Shown in pieces: positions 1 through 5,827 of a DNA stretch of 6,078 nt. The notes beneath the pieces were generated by a model. That model had not been told where the DNA came from and made no database searches. It worked only from the letters and a program-made list of their open reading frames with translations. Source of the DNA: Limnochordia bacterium (GTDB lineage Bacteria; Bacillota; Limnochordia; Darwinibacteriales; SLO01); assembly GCA_007132635.1 (NCBI GenBank), contig SLOG01000310.1, forward strand, positions 1-6,078, given 5' to 3'. How positions within the stretch are numbered: position 1 is the first letter of the stretch; each line of letters opens with the position of its first letter. Both the position numbers and the translations under genes were made by a program.

Positions 1-10
1 ATTAATTAAC

Positions 11-39
11 TTGCTACCACTAATTATTTATAGTATACT
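11..39 (+). promoter_or_regulatory. Sigma-A-like promoter of the metY-metA operon
   Basis: A -35 element TTGCTA (11-16; 4 of 6 consensus bases) and a -10 element TATACT (34-39; 5 of 6) are separated by the ideal 17 bases. Transcription would begin at about 45-48, some 20 bases before the riboswitch, a spacing normal for S-box leaders. The flanking DNA is very AT-rich. This is motif matching by eye, but the position relative to the riboswitch makes it convincing. Confidence 0.7.
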
Positions 40-67
40 AGTGAGCAATTAAAAAAGATTGGTTTAA

Positions 68-178
68 CTCTTATCAAGAGTGGCTGAGGGACAGGCCCGA
101 TGAAGCCCGGCAACCGAAGAGAACACAATGTCTTGGTGCCAATTCCTGCAGAATCCCATGGATTCTGAGAGATAAGAG
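68..178 (+). ncRNA. SAM-I (S-box) riboswitch aptamer
   Basis: This leader RNA element binds S-adenosylmethionine and turns off the downstream methionine genes when SAM is abundant. The conserved S-box core is present: AAGAGTGGCTGAGGGA (76-91), GGCCCGATGA (94-103) and CCCGGCAACC (106-115). Helix P1 pairs CTCTTATC (68-75) with GATAAGAG (171-178), a perfect 8-bp closing stem. P4 pairs CAGAATCC (149-156) with GGATTCTG (160-167) around the 3-base loop CAT. P3 lies around 116-136. The conserved GGTGCCAATTCC segment is at 135-146. No core position looks damaged, so the aptamer appears functional. It lies just upstream of metY and metA, classic S-box targets. Confidence 0.96.
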
Positions 179-206
179 AGACAGGACTACTGCCTCTCCA
201 TTTCTC
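167..206 (+). promoter_or_regulatory. Predicted antiterminator of the SAM riboswitch
   Basis: The 3' side of P1 can pair with the 5' side of the terminator. GAGAGAT (167-173) pairs with ATTTCTC (200-206) with one G-U pair. After a small internal loop (AA 174-175 opposite C199), GAGAG (176-180) pairs with CTCTC (194-198). This uses the same bases as P1 (171-178) and most of the left terminator arm (192-201), so the two states exclude each other. SAM-free RNA would adopt this fold and read through into metY. The pairing was found by eye, with no energies computed. Confidence 0.7.
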
Positions 207-223
207 ATGGAGGGGCTATTTTA
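192..223 (+). terminator. Riboswitch-controlled intrinsic terminator
   Basis: GCCTCTCCAT (192-201) pairs with ATGGAGGGGC (207-216) in a 10-bp stem with one G-U pair and a 5-base loop. It is followed by the T-rich run TATTTTA (217-223). It lies 13 bases after the aptamer, where an S-box expression platform is expected. When SAM is bound and P1 is formed, this hairpin should form and stop transcription before metY. Confidence 0.9.
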
Positions 224-250
224 TGGGCAAAACGGAGGAGGTAAAATCGT

Positions 251-1534
251 ATGGAAGGAAAGAACTTTGGTTTCGAGACACTGCAGGTACACGCGGGTCA
301 GACCCCCGACCCAACAACGGGTTCACGAGCCGTACCTATCTACCAGACAACGTCCTATGTCTTTGATTCCGTAGAACACGCCGCCGACCTCTTCGCCTTG
401 AAGGACACAGGAAACATCTACACTCGCATCATGAATCCAACGACCGATGTCTTCGAGCAGCGAATGGCAGCTCTCGAAGGAGGTGTGGCGGCCCTGGCTG
501 TTGCATCTGGGTCAGCCGCCATCACCTACGCGATCCTAAACATCGCCGAAGCAGGTGATGAGATCGTCTCTGCCAACACCCTTTACGGGGGGACTCACAA
601 CCTATTTGCTTCTACCCTGCCGCGCATGGGCATCACCGCTAGGTTAGTCAACCCTGACGACCCAGAGTCGTTCACTGCCGCCGCCAACGAGAAGACCAAA
701 GCGTTTTTCGTTGAGACTATCGGGAATCCCGGGGCAAACTTGGTGGATCTAGAAGCCATAGCAGAGGCAGCTCATCAAGTAGGGGTTCCGCTGATCGTCG
801 ACAACACATTCGCCACACCGTACCTATGTAGGCCATTCGAATACGGCGCCGATATCATCGTTCACTCAGCTACGAAGTTCATCGGTGGCCATGGCACTAG
901 CATTGGCGGAGTGATCGTTGATGGCGGCACCTTTGACTGGCAAACAAACAGGCGGTTCGCCTCTCTGGTACAGCCGGATCCGAGTTACCACGGCGTAAGC
1001 TATGTTGAGGCGTTCGGACCAGCCGCTTACATCGTAAAGGCTCGCGTCCAGCTGCTTCGGGATACAGGCGCCGCATTGAGCCCCTTTAACGCCTTTCTTC
1101 TGCTCCAAGGTCTAGAAACCCTATCGCTGCGGGTCGAACGGCACATCGAGAACACAAAACAGATTGTCGAGTTTCTGCAGGATCATTCCGCCGTGGAATG
1201 GATTCGCTATCCAGGCACTAGTGACAGTCCGTATCGCAGCCTGCAGCAGAAATACTTGCCGAAAGGAGCCGGGTCAATCTTCACGTTCGGACTTCGCGGC
1301 GGAGAAACGGCCTGCCGCAGATTCGTCAATGGTCTTGAGCTGTTCTCCCTCTTAGCTAACGTTGCCGATGCCAAGTCTCTCGTCATCCACCCAGCCAGTA
1401 CGACACACGCCCAATTGAACACAGGCGCGCAGAAAGAGGCAGGCATTTCACCAGAGATGATCCGGCTATCCATTGGCATCGAGTCGGCCGCCGACCTCAT
1501 TGCCGACCTCAAACAAGCGCTAGATGGTTGTTGA
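251..1534 (+). CDS. metY: O-acetylhomoserine sulfhydrylase (PLP-dependent, Cys/Met metabolism family)
   Basis: This cytoplasmic enzyme converts O-acetylhomoserine plus sulfide to homocysteine and acetate, the sulfur-assimilating step of methionine synthesis by direct sulfhydrylation. The 427 residues match the usual length for MetY, longer than cystathionine gamma-synthase or lyase (about 380). Family features visible are: YTRIMNPT (57-64), whose Tyr57 and Arg59 contact the PLP phosphate of the neighbouring subunit; SGSAA (86-90); Tyr112 in LYGGT, expected to stack on PLP; Asp184 in VDNTF; and the PLP lysine Lys209 in HSATKFIGGHG. The segment with YHGVSY and the following RDTGAALSPFNAFLLLQGLETL is typical of the sulfhydrylase branch. 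The ATG at 251 follows GGAGGAGGT (234-242) with an 8-base gap, so the start is secure. It is the first gene of a SAM-riboswitch operon with metA. Related family members can use other activated homoserines, but the adjacent acetyl-type MetA supports O-acetylhomoserine. Confidence 0.94.
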   Translation: MEGKNFGFETLQVHAGQTPDPTTGSRAVPIYQTTSYVFDSVEHAADLFALKDTGNIYTRIMNPTTDVFEQRMAALEGGVAALAVASGSAAITYAILNIAEAGDEIVSANTLYGGTHNLFASTLPRMGITARLVNPDDPESFTAAANEKTKAFFVETIGNPGANLVDLEAIAEAAHQVGVPLIVDNTFATPYLCRPFEYGADIIVHSATKFIGGHGTSIGGVIVDGGTFDWQTNRRFASLVQPDPSYHGVSYVEAFGPAAYIVKARVQLLRDTGAALSPFNAFLLLQGLETLSLRVERHIENTKQIVEFLQDHSAVEWIRYPGTSDSPYRSLQQKYLPKGAGSIFTFGLRGGETACRRFVNGLELFSLLANVADAKSLVIHPASTTHAQLNTGAQKEAGISPEMIRLSIGIESAADLIADLKQALDGC

Positions 1535-1609
1535 TTTTCTCGTTTTTGACGAGTGCCGGTTCACCTCACCCCTGCAAAGGTTGAGAAAATCAACGCCTTC
1601 CCAGGCGTT
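1530..1609 (+). promoter_or_regulatory. Competing stem-loops in the metY-metA spacer
   Basis: Three pairings are visible in the spacer. (1) GTTGATTTTCTC (1530-1541) is perfectly complementary to GAGAAAATCAAC (1583-1594), a 12-bp stem enclosing 41 bases. Its left arm contains the metY stop codon (1532-1534). (2) AACGCC (1592-1597) pairs with GGCGTT (1604-1609) around a 6-base loop; it shares bases 1592-1594 with stem 1. (3) CTCGT (1539-1543) pairs with ACGAG (1549-1553) and competes with the left arm of stem 1. None is followed by a T-run, so these do not look like terminators. The metA ribosome binding site at 1629-1635 lies outside all of them. The complementarity is plain; a role in translational coupling or mRNA processing is inference. 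Confidence 0.45.
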
Positions 1610-1628
1610 AGCCAAGCAGACTACTGAA

Positions 1629-1646
1629 AAGGAGGCAGTGACCATG
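1629..1646 (+). promoter_or_regulatory. Ribosome binding site fixing the metA start
   Basis: AAGGAGG (1629-1635) lies 8 bases before the ATG at 1644, a near-ideal Shine-Dalgarno arrangement. The reading frame stays open upstream to an ATG at 1524 inside metY, but that ATG lacks such a site and would add 40 residues not found in MetA proteins. The start at 1644 is therefore preferred. Confidence 0.9.
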
Positions 1647-2561
1647 CCCGTGAGAATCCCTGACGATCTGCCTGCCAAAGACGTCCTCCTGCGGGAGAAT
1701 ATTTTCGTTATGGGTGATGGGAGGGCAGAGTCCCAAGATATCCGCCCTCTCCGGATTGCCATCCTAAATCTGATGCCCACTAAGGAAGTTACCGAGATCC
1801 AGCTGCTTCGACTGCTTAGCAACACACCGCTGCAGGTTGACATAACCCTCCTGCGCCCCGAGACCTACCAACCGAAGAATACGAGCCAGGAACACTTGGC
1901 TCGGTTCTACACAACGTTTTCGCGTATCCGGTCACGCAAATTCGATGGTTTGGTGATCACCGGCGCTCCCGTTGAGCAGATGGATTTTGAGGATGTTGCC
2001 TATTGGAAGGAACTGACAAGCATCATGGACTGGCAGCGCGCGCACGTGACGTCCACACTCTTTATCTGTTGGGGCGCTCAGGCTGGGCTGTACCACCTCT
2101 ATCAGGTGCCAAAATACCCACTGATGAAAAAGACATTTGGGGTATTCCAACACACGATCAACGACAGAGAAGTCCAGCTCCTGCGAGGATTTGACGATCT
2201 GTTCTTTGCACCCCATTCTCGTCATACAGAAATCCGGCGCGAGGACATTGACAGAGATCACCGCTTAAAGTTGTTGTCGGAATCTGCGAACGCGGGCGTT
2301 TACATCGTTATGGCTAGAAACGAACGCGAGATCTTCGTTACCGGGCATGCCGAATACGATCCAACAACGCTCCAGTCTGAGTACGAACGGGATACACAGG
2401 CTGGAAAACCCATCGACCTCCCGGAGAACTATTTCCCACATGATAACCCGACGGAAGCACCTCTGGTGCGCTGGCGCAGCCACGCCAGCTTGCTTTTTGG
2501 CAACTGGCTCAACTATTACGTGTATCAGACGACTCCGTTTGATCTCGAGATGATCCAGTAA
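1644..2561 (+). CDS. metA: Homoserine O-acetyltransferase, MetA type
   Basis: This cytoplasmic enzyme acylates L-homoserine in the first committed step of methionine synthesis; its product feeds the MetY encoded just upstream. The 305 residues match the usual MetA length (about 300-310). Numbering coincides with well-studied MetA proteins. The nucleophile Cys142 is in FICWGAQAGLYH, and catalytic His235 with Glu237 is in VTGHAEYD. Lys162-Lys163 in MKKTFGVF and Arg249 in YERDT are at expected substrate-contact positions. The N-terminal LNLMPTKEVTE (41-51) and C-terminal WRSHASLLFGNWLNYYVYQ are family signatures. Residue 111 in GAPVEQMDFEDV is Glu. In studied MetA enzymes Glu here goes with acetyl-CoA and Gly with succinyl-CoA, so acetyltransferase is preferred although many such proteins are annotated as succinyltransferases. 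It is probably cotranscribed with metY (109-base gap) under the same riboswitch. Its last 53 bases overlap an opposing gene. Confidence 0.95.
   Translation: MPVRIPDDLPAKDVLLRENIFVMGDGRAESQDIRPLRIAILNLMPTKEVTEIQLLRLLSNTPLQVDITLLRPETYQPKNTSQEHLARFYTTFSRIRSRKFDGLVITGAPVEQMDFEDVAYWKELTSIMDWQRAHVTSTLFICWGAQAGLYHLYQVPKYPLMKKTFGVFQHTINDREVQLLRGFDDLFFAPHSRHTEIRREDIDRDHRLKLLSESANAGVYIVMARNEREIFVTGHAEYDPTTLQSEYERDTQAGKPIDLPENYFPHDNPTEAPLVRWRSHASLLFGNWLNYYVYQTTPFDLEMIQ
2470..2498 (+). other. Terminator-like hairpin inside the metA 3' end
   Basis: GCTGGCG (2470-2476) pairs perfectly with CGCCAGC (2483-2489) around a 6-base loop, and TTGCTTTTT (2490-2498) follows. It abuts a second perfect hairpin, GCACC (2457-2461) with GGTGC (2465-2469) around TCT. 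On the plus strand this resembles an intrinsic terminator 61 bases before the metA stop, although the codons encode the conserved WRSHASLLF segment. On the minus strand the same two hairpins begin about 20 bases after the exporter stop and could protect the 3' end of that mRNA, but no T-run follows them there. Function is uncertain. Confidence 0.35.
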
Positions 2562-3477
2562 ATTCCGCCGACCTGTACTGGCCCTCTCCATCACGTTGCA
2601 GACCTTCTGGCTCAACATGAACATCCACGTGGGTGCTCGACAAGAGCGCCCGCTGGATGGAATCCCCGACAGCGTGAACTACACTGTGGCTTTCTGCTAC
2701 ATCTGTCTGAGCAGCCAGCGAAACCGTGAGGTCCACATGGTATTCGGATCCGTGCCGATGTACAGCCAAGCGTTTGACATCGTGAACTGCGGGCACTAGA
2801 AGGGCTGCGTCCGCCACAGATTCCAGAATTGACTCCTCGACCTGAGCATCCATCAGTTCATCAACGACATCCTGGAAAATGCGCCACCCAACCCGCAGGA
2901 TAAAGACGGACACCACGACTGCCACCAGAGGATCCATAAGTGGATACCCCATGCGGGCCAAAACGATACCGCAAAGAGCAGCGGCCGAGGACAGTGCATC
3001 CGAACGCTGGTGCCAAGCATCTGCCAGCATAGCCCGGCTGCGGATAGCACGCGCCGTCTTAACAGTATACCGATACATAACCTCTTTAGCCACGATGGAC
3101 AGAAAAGCCACAAACAAAGCAGCTGTTCCAGGAACAGAGAAGTCACCGATGATTAAAGAACGAATACCGGAATACGCCATATTGGCTCCCACAAAAAGCA
3201 GCAAGAGAGCGAGAAGCTTCGCGGCAACTGTCTCGGCTCGCCCATGTCCATATGGATGCTTACGGTCGGGTGGCTGTTTGGCGATTCGTATACCCACAAG
3301 AATGCCCAAAGTGGATATACTGTCCGACACAGAATGAATGGCATCGGCTGTCAAGGCAGCGCTCTGAAACATCATTCCAGCAGCAAGCTTCACAGCCGAG
3401 AGAAGAAGATTTGCGGCGAGTGTACGACGAGAAACCCGCTCGGCTTGGACAAAGCGGGACTGTATAGGTGCAGTCAT
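2509..3477 (-). CDS. Cation diffusion facilitator (CDF) family metal exporter
   Basis: This inner-membrane antiporter exports divalent metal ions (Zn, Mn, Fe, Co or Cd) in exchange for protons. Of 322 residues, about 15-205 form six membrane segments and about 206-290 a cytoplasmic ferredoxin-like domain. The membrane metal site appears as His48/Asp52 in ADAIHSVSD and His156/Asp160 in DAWHQRSDAL, an HxxxD/HxxxD pattern often seen in zinc exporters; the substrate is not settled by this. HPYGHGRAE (74-82) is a family hallmark. In the C-terminal domain His232, His247, His283 and Asp285 fall where E. coli YiiP binds zinc, aligned by eye. The ATG at 3477 follows GGAG on the minus strand (3489-3486) with an 8-base gap. 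It starts 42 bases after the stop of the TauE-like gene, so the two probably form one operon. The polar tail after about residue 290 is unusually long, and its last 17 or so residues are encoded antisense to metA. Confidence 0.93.
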   Translation of the reverse strand: MTAPIQSRFVQAERVSRRTLAANLLLSAVKLAAGMMFQSAALTADAIHSVSDSISTLGILVGIRIAKQPPDRKHPYGHGRAETVAAKLLALLLLFVGANMAYSGIRSLIIGDFSVPGTAALFVAFLSIVAKEVMYRYTVKTARAIRSRAMLADAWHQRSDALSSAAALCGIVLARMGYPLMDPLVAVVVSVFILRVGWRIFQDVVDELMDAQVEESILESVADAALLVPAVHDVKRLAVHRHGSEYHVDLTVSLAAQTDVAESHSVVHAVGDSIQRALLSSTHVDVHVEPEGLQRDGEGQYRSAEFTGSSRDQTESSDTRNS

Positions 3478-3519
3478 GATCCTATCTCCATTTCTCTGAA
3501 AACGTCAAGAATGGTGCTT

Positions 3520-4404
3520 CTAGGAAAACGCCATCCCCATAATTTTACCTAAAACAAGCAGAAACGCGAAAAACACCAAACCAACAAAAAACCTTCGCAG
3601 GAAGCGATCGTTGACCAACCCGGCCAAACGAACACCTGCTTGGGCGCCGATCACGCTCCCGCTAAGCATAAGCACAACTAGGAGCCAGTCCACATTGCCG
3701 GACACCACATGAGTTACGGAGGCAAAGAGGGACGCAAAGAGTACCAGAAACAAACTGGTTCCGACAGCAGTGATTGTACTCATCCCCAACCCATACATCA
3801 TAAACGGAAGGGCGACGAATCCCCCGCCAACACCCATCAACCCCGACAGGACACCTAAGACCATACCCACAGCCAAGACAAACCACAGGGACAACCGCCG
3901 GCCGCCGAGGCTGTCAAACGCCAACATGGGAGGTATCCGAATCGATTCGAAACGACTCAACCAAGGCAATCCAGCGGTTTTGGGCGACGATTGAGTCTGG
4001 GAGCGAAACACGTCCCGTGCCATAGAGACACCTATGAATAAAAGCATCGCCATGTACAGAATCGACATATTGAAATCAACCTGTCCTCCGTCCCTCCAAC
4101 GGTTGATCAGCGAAGTGCCTATGACCGAACCAGACAACGAACCGGCTATCAAAGTGATCCCTAGTTTTGCATCCACATGGCCCAACTTGCGGTGGGCTAC
4201 AACGCCAGACAGTGATGTGCCAACCATCTGAGTCAAACCACTCCCCACGGCAATGTTATAAGGCACTCCAAAGATAACGTTCAGCAAGGGAGTCACCAAA
4301 AACCCTCCCCCTACTCCCAAAAGCCCTGACAACAAACCGATTGAAAGCCCGAGGAGCACCACTCCAACATGGTAGATATCCAGCAAATTATAACCTTCCT
4401 TCAT
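3520..4404 (-). CDS. TauE/SafE (TSUP) family membrane permease
   Basis: This multi-pass inner-membrane protein belongs to the TauE/SafE/TSUP family. Studied members move sulfur-containing anions such as sulfite, sulfoacetate or thiosulfate; the substrate here is unknown. The 294 residues show an internal duplication typical of the family. GLLSGLLGVGGGFLVTPL (23-40) matches GVLSGLMGVGGGFVALPF (184-201), and AVGSGLTQMVGTS (52-64) matches AVGTSLF (213-219). The halves are joined by a polar loop (about 130-170). The ATG at 4404 has AAGGAG upstream on the minus strand, but 12 bases away, which is long. A TTG at residue 7 (4386-4384) sits 7 bases after AAGGAAGG and is a rival start. It is the first gene of a probable operon with the metal exporter and is divergent from the hydrolase gene. 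Proximity to a sulfide-using methionine operon fits sulfur transport, but that is inference. No convincing promoter was seen for this strand. Confidence 0.92.
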   Translation of the reverse strand: MKEGYNLLDIYHVGVVLLGLSIGLLSGLLGVGGGFLVTPLLNVIFGVPYNIAVGSGLTQMVGTSLSGVVAHRKLGHVDAKLGITLIAGSLSGSVIGTSLINRWRDGGQVDFNMSILYMAMLLFIGVSMARDVFRSQTQSSPKTAGLPWLSRFESIRIPPMLAFDSLGGRRLSLWFVLAVGMVLGVLSGLMGVGGGFVALPFMMYGLGMSTITAVGTSLFLVLFASLFASVTHVVSGNVDWLLVVLMLSGSVIGAQAGVRLAGLVNDRFLRRFFVGLVFFAFLLVLGKIMGMAFS

Positions 4405-4420
4405 TCAAAGATCGGTCTCC

Positions 4421-4449
4421 TTGCGCAAACTTCAGTCGAACGATATACT
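4421..4449 (+). promoter_or_regulatory. Candidate promoter of the PqaA-like hydrolase gene
   Basis: TTGCGC (4421-4426) and TATACT (4444-4449) are separated by exactly 17 bases. The -10 matches 5 of 6 consensus bases; the -35 matches only the first three. Transcription would start near 4456, giving a short leader of about 25 bases before the ATG at 4481. The element lies in the 76-base divergent region, next to the TSUP start. Confidence 0.5.
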
Positions 4450-4480
4450 GAGGATGAAAATGCGAAAAGGGGGTTTCTGC

Positions 4481-5794
4481 ATGCGCGTCGCAGTCTATGT
4501 TATCATTGCTCTCAGTGTCCTGATCGGTGGAACGGTTCGGTCTGTCGAAGCTCGAACTGCTCTCCATGACTATGTCTTACAGTCTCAAGATGCGTACGAA
4601 TGGTATGCCCACAGTCGTCAGACTATCGATAACATCACCTGGTATGAACTGGAGTTAGTCTCGCAGAGGTGGCAGGAGACTACATGGCGTCACCGCCTCA
4701 ACATACTGCTTCCTGAGAACTGCGCCTCGGCCAAAACAGCTTTGCTCTTCATCACTGGCAGTGGCAGCGGACGAGACGAGATCCAGTACCTCGCTCCGGT
4801 GGCACAACGTCTTCAAGTCCCCGTCGCGATCCTACATGATGTCCCCAACCAACCAATTCTTGGGGGGCTTCGAGAGGACGCTGCCATCGCTCAGACTTTC
4901 ATGATGTTTTTGGAAAGTGGCGACAGCACCGTGCCCCTGCTCATACCTATGGTGAAGAGTGCCGTCCAAGCCATGGATGCGGTATCCGCTTTTTGGCAGC
5001 AGTATGCAAACGGGCAGGAGCTGTCCTTTGTAGTCAGCGGGGCCAGCAAACGCGGTTGGACAACCTGGCTGACAGCCGCAGTCGATTCTCGTGTCCAGGC
5101 CATCGCACCCATCGTGTATGATAATCTCGATCTGCCAACACAGATGGAACACCAGCTGGCAGTTTGGGGCGCCTACAGCCCCCAAATTCGTGATTATACC
5201 CAATTTGATCTACAAGCGCAATTGGACACCCCCCAAGGCAGAGCCTTAGTCGAAATCGTCGATCCATTTGCCTATCGAGACAAAATCAGCGTTCCCAAAA
5301 TGATAATCCAGGGCACCAACGACCCCTATTGGCCCGTTGATGCGCTTAACCTGTACTATAGTGAGCTAAAGGGACCCACGTCTATTGTGTACGTGCCGAA
5401 CGAAGGGCACGGGCTAGAAGACATTACTCGTGCCCAGTTAGGCATCGCGGCACTCATGGAGGGGTTGCGGCAGAACCAACCCCTCCCGGAGTTCACCTGG
5501 CAGTACCACATGGACTCGAACGGATTGACATTGAGAACTACGGCCAACCGGGCAGAGCGGATCCGTTATTGGGTTGCTGACTCCGCTGTGAGAGACTTCC
5601 GTGACGCAGAGTGGCGAGTGGTTCACGAGCACAACCGGACCAAACAGACAAATCAGGCCGAGGGCGGACTAACCAGCGCAACTGCGGTGCTGCAGCTGCC
5701 CGACACCGGATACCGAGCTGTGTTTGCTGAAGCGGATTTTGATTTCCACGGCATTCCTCTGAGCCTCAGCACGCAGATAAAGGTCCTACCTTAG
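4481..5794 (+). CDS. Secreted alpha/beta hydrolase, PhoPQ-activated pathogenicity-related (PqaA) family
   Basis: This is a predicted exported protein of the PqaA-like family, an alpha/beta-hydrolase fold group whose substrates are not established. Residues 1-24 look like a signal peptide: hydrophobic VAVYVIIALSVLIGG, then VEA as a type I cleavage site. Family landmarks are SQRWQETTWRHRL (61-73), LLFITGSGSG (88-97) and GASKRGWTTWL, with likely nucleophile Ser189. GTNDPYWPVDA gives Asp281 and NEGHGLED gives His310, completing a Ser-Asp-His triad. After about residue 335 comes a beta-rich domain ending in LSLSTQIKV, as in PqaA proteins. The 437 residues are slightly short for the family (about 450-500). 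The ATG at 4481 is chosen because AAGGGGG (4467-4473) precedes it by 7 bases, it starts the signal peptide cleanly, and the candidate promoter would begin transcription near 4456. The ATG at 4460 (7 residues longer, weak GAGG upstream) is possible. The family name comes from Salmonella; no PhoPQ link is implied here. Confidence 0.86.
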   Translation: MRVAVYVIIALSVLIGGTVRSVEARTALHDYVLQSQDAYEWYAHSRQTIDNITWYELELVSQRWQETTWRHRLNILLPENCASAKTALLFITGSGSGRDEIQYLAPVAQRLQVPVAILHDVPNQPILGGLREDAAIAQTFMMFLESGDSTVPLLIPMVKSAVQAMDAVSAFWQQYANGQELSFVVSGASKRGWTTWLTAAVDSRVQAIAPIVYDNLDLPTQMEHQLAVWGAYSPQIRDYTQFDLQAQLDTPQGRALVEIVDPFAYRDKISVPKMIIQGTNDPYWPVDALNLYYSELKGPTSIVYVPNEGHGLEDITRAQLGIAALMEGLRQNQPLPEFTWQYHMDSNGLTLRTTANRAERIRYWVADSAVRDFRDAEWRVVHEHNRTKQTNQAEGGLTSATAVLQLPDTGYRAVFAEADFDFHGIPLSLSTQIKVLP

Positions 5795-5827
5795 CGCTAG
5801 TGTCAGCCACCGGACGGATAGAACTGC

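Noticed and set aside
1555..1582. GGTTCACCTC resembling a tRNA T-loop in the metY-metA spacer
   Set aside because: No acceptor, D or anticodon stem can be built around it, so it is not a tRNA or a recognisable T-box.
1524..1643. Upstream in-frame ATG at 1524 as the metA start, giving a 345-residue protein
   Set aside because: It has no good ribosome binding site and would add 40 residues not typical of MetA. The ATG at 1644 has an ideal AAGGAGG site and gives the canonical Cys142/His235 numbering.
2879..3552. Plus-strand open frames of 71-152 codons across the exporter gene
   Set aside because: They are antisense to a well-supported CDF gene, show no recognisable domain, and have low-complexity basic compositions typical of antisense frames.
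4421..4480. TTG at 4421 as the start of the PqaA-like gene
   Set aside because: It would put a polar stretch ahead of the signal peptide, and the TTG fits better as part of a -35 element with TATACT 17 bases downstream.
4832..5267. Minus-strand open frames within the PqaA-like gene
   Set aside because: They overlap clear family motifs on the plus strand and show no domain or signal of their own.
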